DNA of 64,000 nucleotides from Gallionella sp. (GTDB lineage: Bacteria; Pseudomonadota; Gammaproteobacteria; Burkholderiales; Gallionellaceae). Shown here one piece after another: positions 63,941-64,000 of the stretch. Under the pieces are notes generated by a model, which worked only from the letters and a program-made list of their open reading frames with translations, searched no databases and was not told where the DNA came from. The stretch spans positions 62,001 to 126,000 of the forward strand of contig JAQTTV010000005.1 of assembly GCA_028710565.1 (NCBI GenBank). Direction: 5' to 3'. The stretch's first letter is position 1, and each line of letters begins with the position of its first letter. The translations under genes and the position numbers were made by a program.

Positions 63941-64000
63941 ATGAAAAAACTATTGATCGTGACAGCATCTGTCATTAGCCTAGCCATTGCGGCTTCACAG
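63941..64000 (+). CDS. start of an exported protein, runs off the window
   Basis: The last 60 bases encode MKKLLIVTASVISLAIAASQ, a typical signal peptide, with AAGGA about 7 bases before the ATG. The rest of the gene lies beyond the window; no function can be named. Confidence 0.7.
   Translation, partial: MKKLLIVTASVISLAIAASQ

Overview
The window looks like a chromosome segment of a betaproteobacterium, with Nitrosomonadales/Gallionellaceae-like relatives as the best guess. The grounds are protein style only: HU, a C-P lyase operon with two phnE genes, the phosphonate-associated DMT permease, DUF3701-type integrase and c-type cytochromes. No rRNA or tRNA gene was seen, so the lineage call is inference.

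Layout. (1) 1-1.6 kb: end of an SGNH-like protein, then a small winged-helix protein and HU on the minus strand. (2) 2.0-22.3 kb: a type I BREX phage-defence locus, all on the plus strand: HTH protein, brxA, brxB, brxC, pglX, pglZ, brxL. Three further defence-type modules sit between pglX and pglZ: a Gabija-like OLD nuclease/UvrD helicase pair, a Septu-like ATPase/HNH pair, and a GmrSD/BrxU-like DUF262-DUF1524 nuclease. (3) 22.3-28.0 kb: plasmid/ICE-type cargo: a truncated DUF3701 integrase, a small membrane protein, a ParM-like actin ATPase with a small partner, iterated repeats and a 25-bp perfect inverted repeat in the divergent region, then an AcaB/DUF1845-like protein and a UvrD-family helicase. 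(4) 28.4-32.4 kb: NhaA and a Ca2+-type P-ATPase, overlapping by ATGA, followed by a dyad-rich non-coding stretch with a tmRNA-3'-end-like piece. (5) 33.1-45.1 kb: a complete phosphonate uptake and C-P lyase operon, phnF-D-C-E-E-G-H-I-J-K-L-M-N-P plus a DMT permease. (6) 45.3-46.9 kb: a decayed IS1380-family element with recognisable terminal repeats. (7) 47.0-48.9 kb: a PAS-PAS-GAF-HD-GYP protein preceded by a 15-G tract inside a short leader frame, which looks phase-variable. (8) 49.0-55.1 kb, minus strand: ExbB/ExbD/TonB-like operon, LpxR-like protein, amidotransferase, membrane protein, a c-type cytochrome and two small Gly-rich exported proteins. (9) 55.3-63.0 kb, plus strand: OmpR/EnvZ-type two-component system, a tripartite ABC exporter (HlyD adaptor, permease, ATPase) with TetR regulator, a paralogue of the cytochrome, and a TolC-family channel. 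(10) 63.1 kb to end: an EF-hand protein and the start of an exported protein.

How the genes work together. The BREX core should methylate host DNA (PglX) and block phage. The inserted modules add nucleases of other types (OLD/Toprim, HNH, GmrSD-like), so this one cluster may defend against unmodified, modified and recombining phage DNA. The phn operon imports phosphonates and converts them to phosphoribosyl phosphate and beyond. The exporter, TetR protein, cytochrome and TolC protein form one likely export unit.

The strongest leads for follow-up are the nested composition of the BREX cluster, the vestigial second pglX start upstream of pglX, the phase-variable G tract, the palindrome and repeats beside the ParM-like gene, and the structured intergenic region near 32.6 kb.
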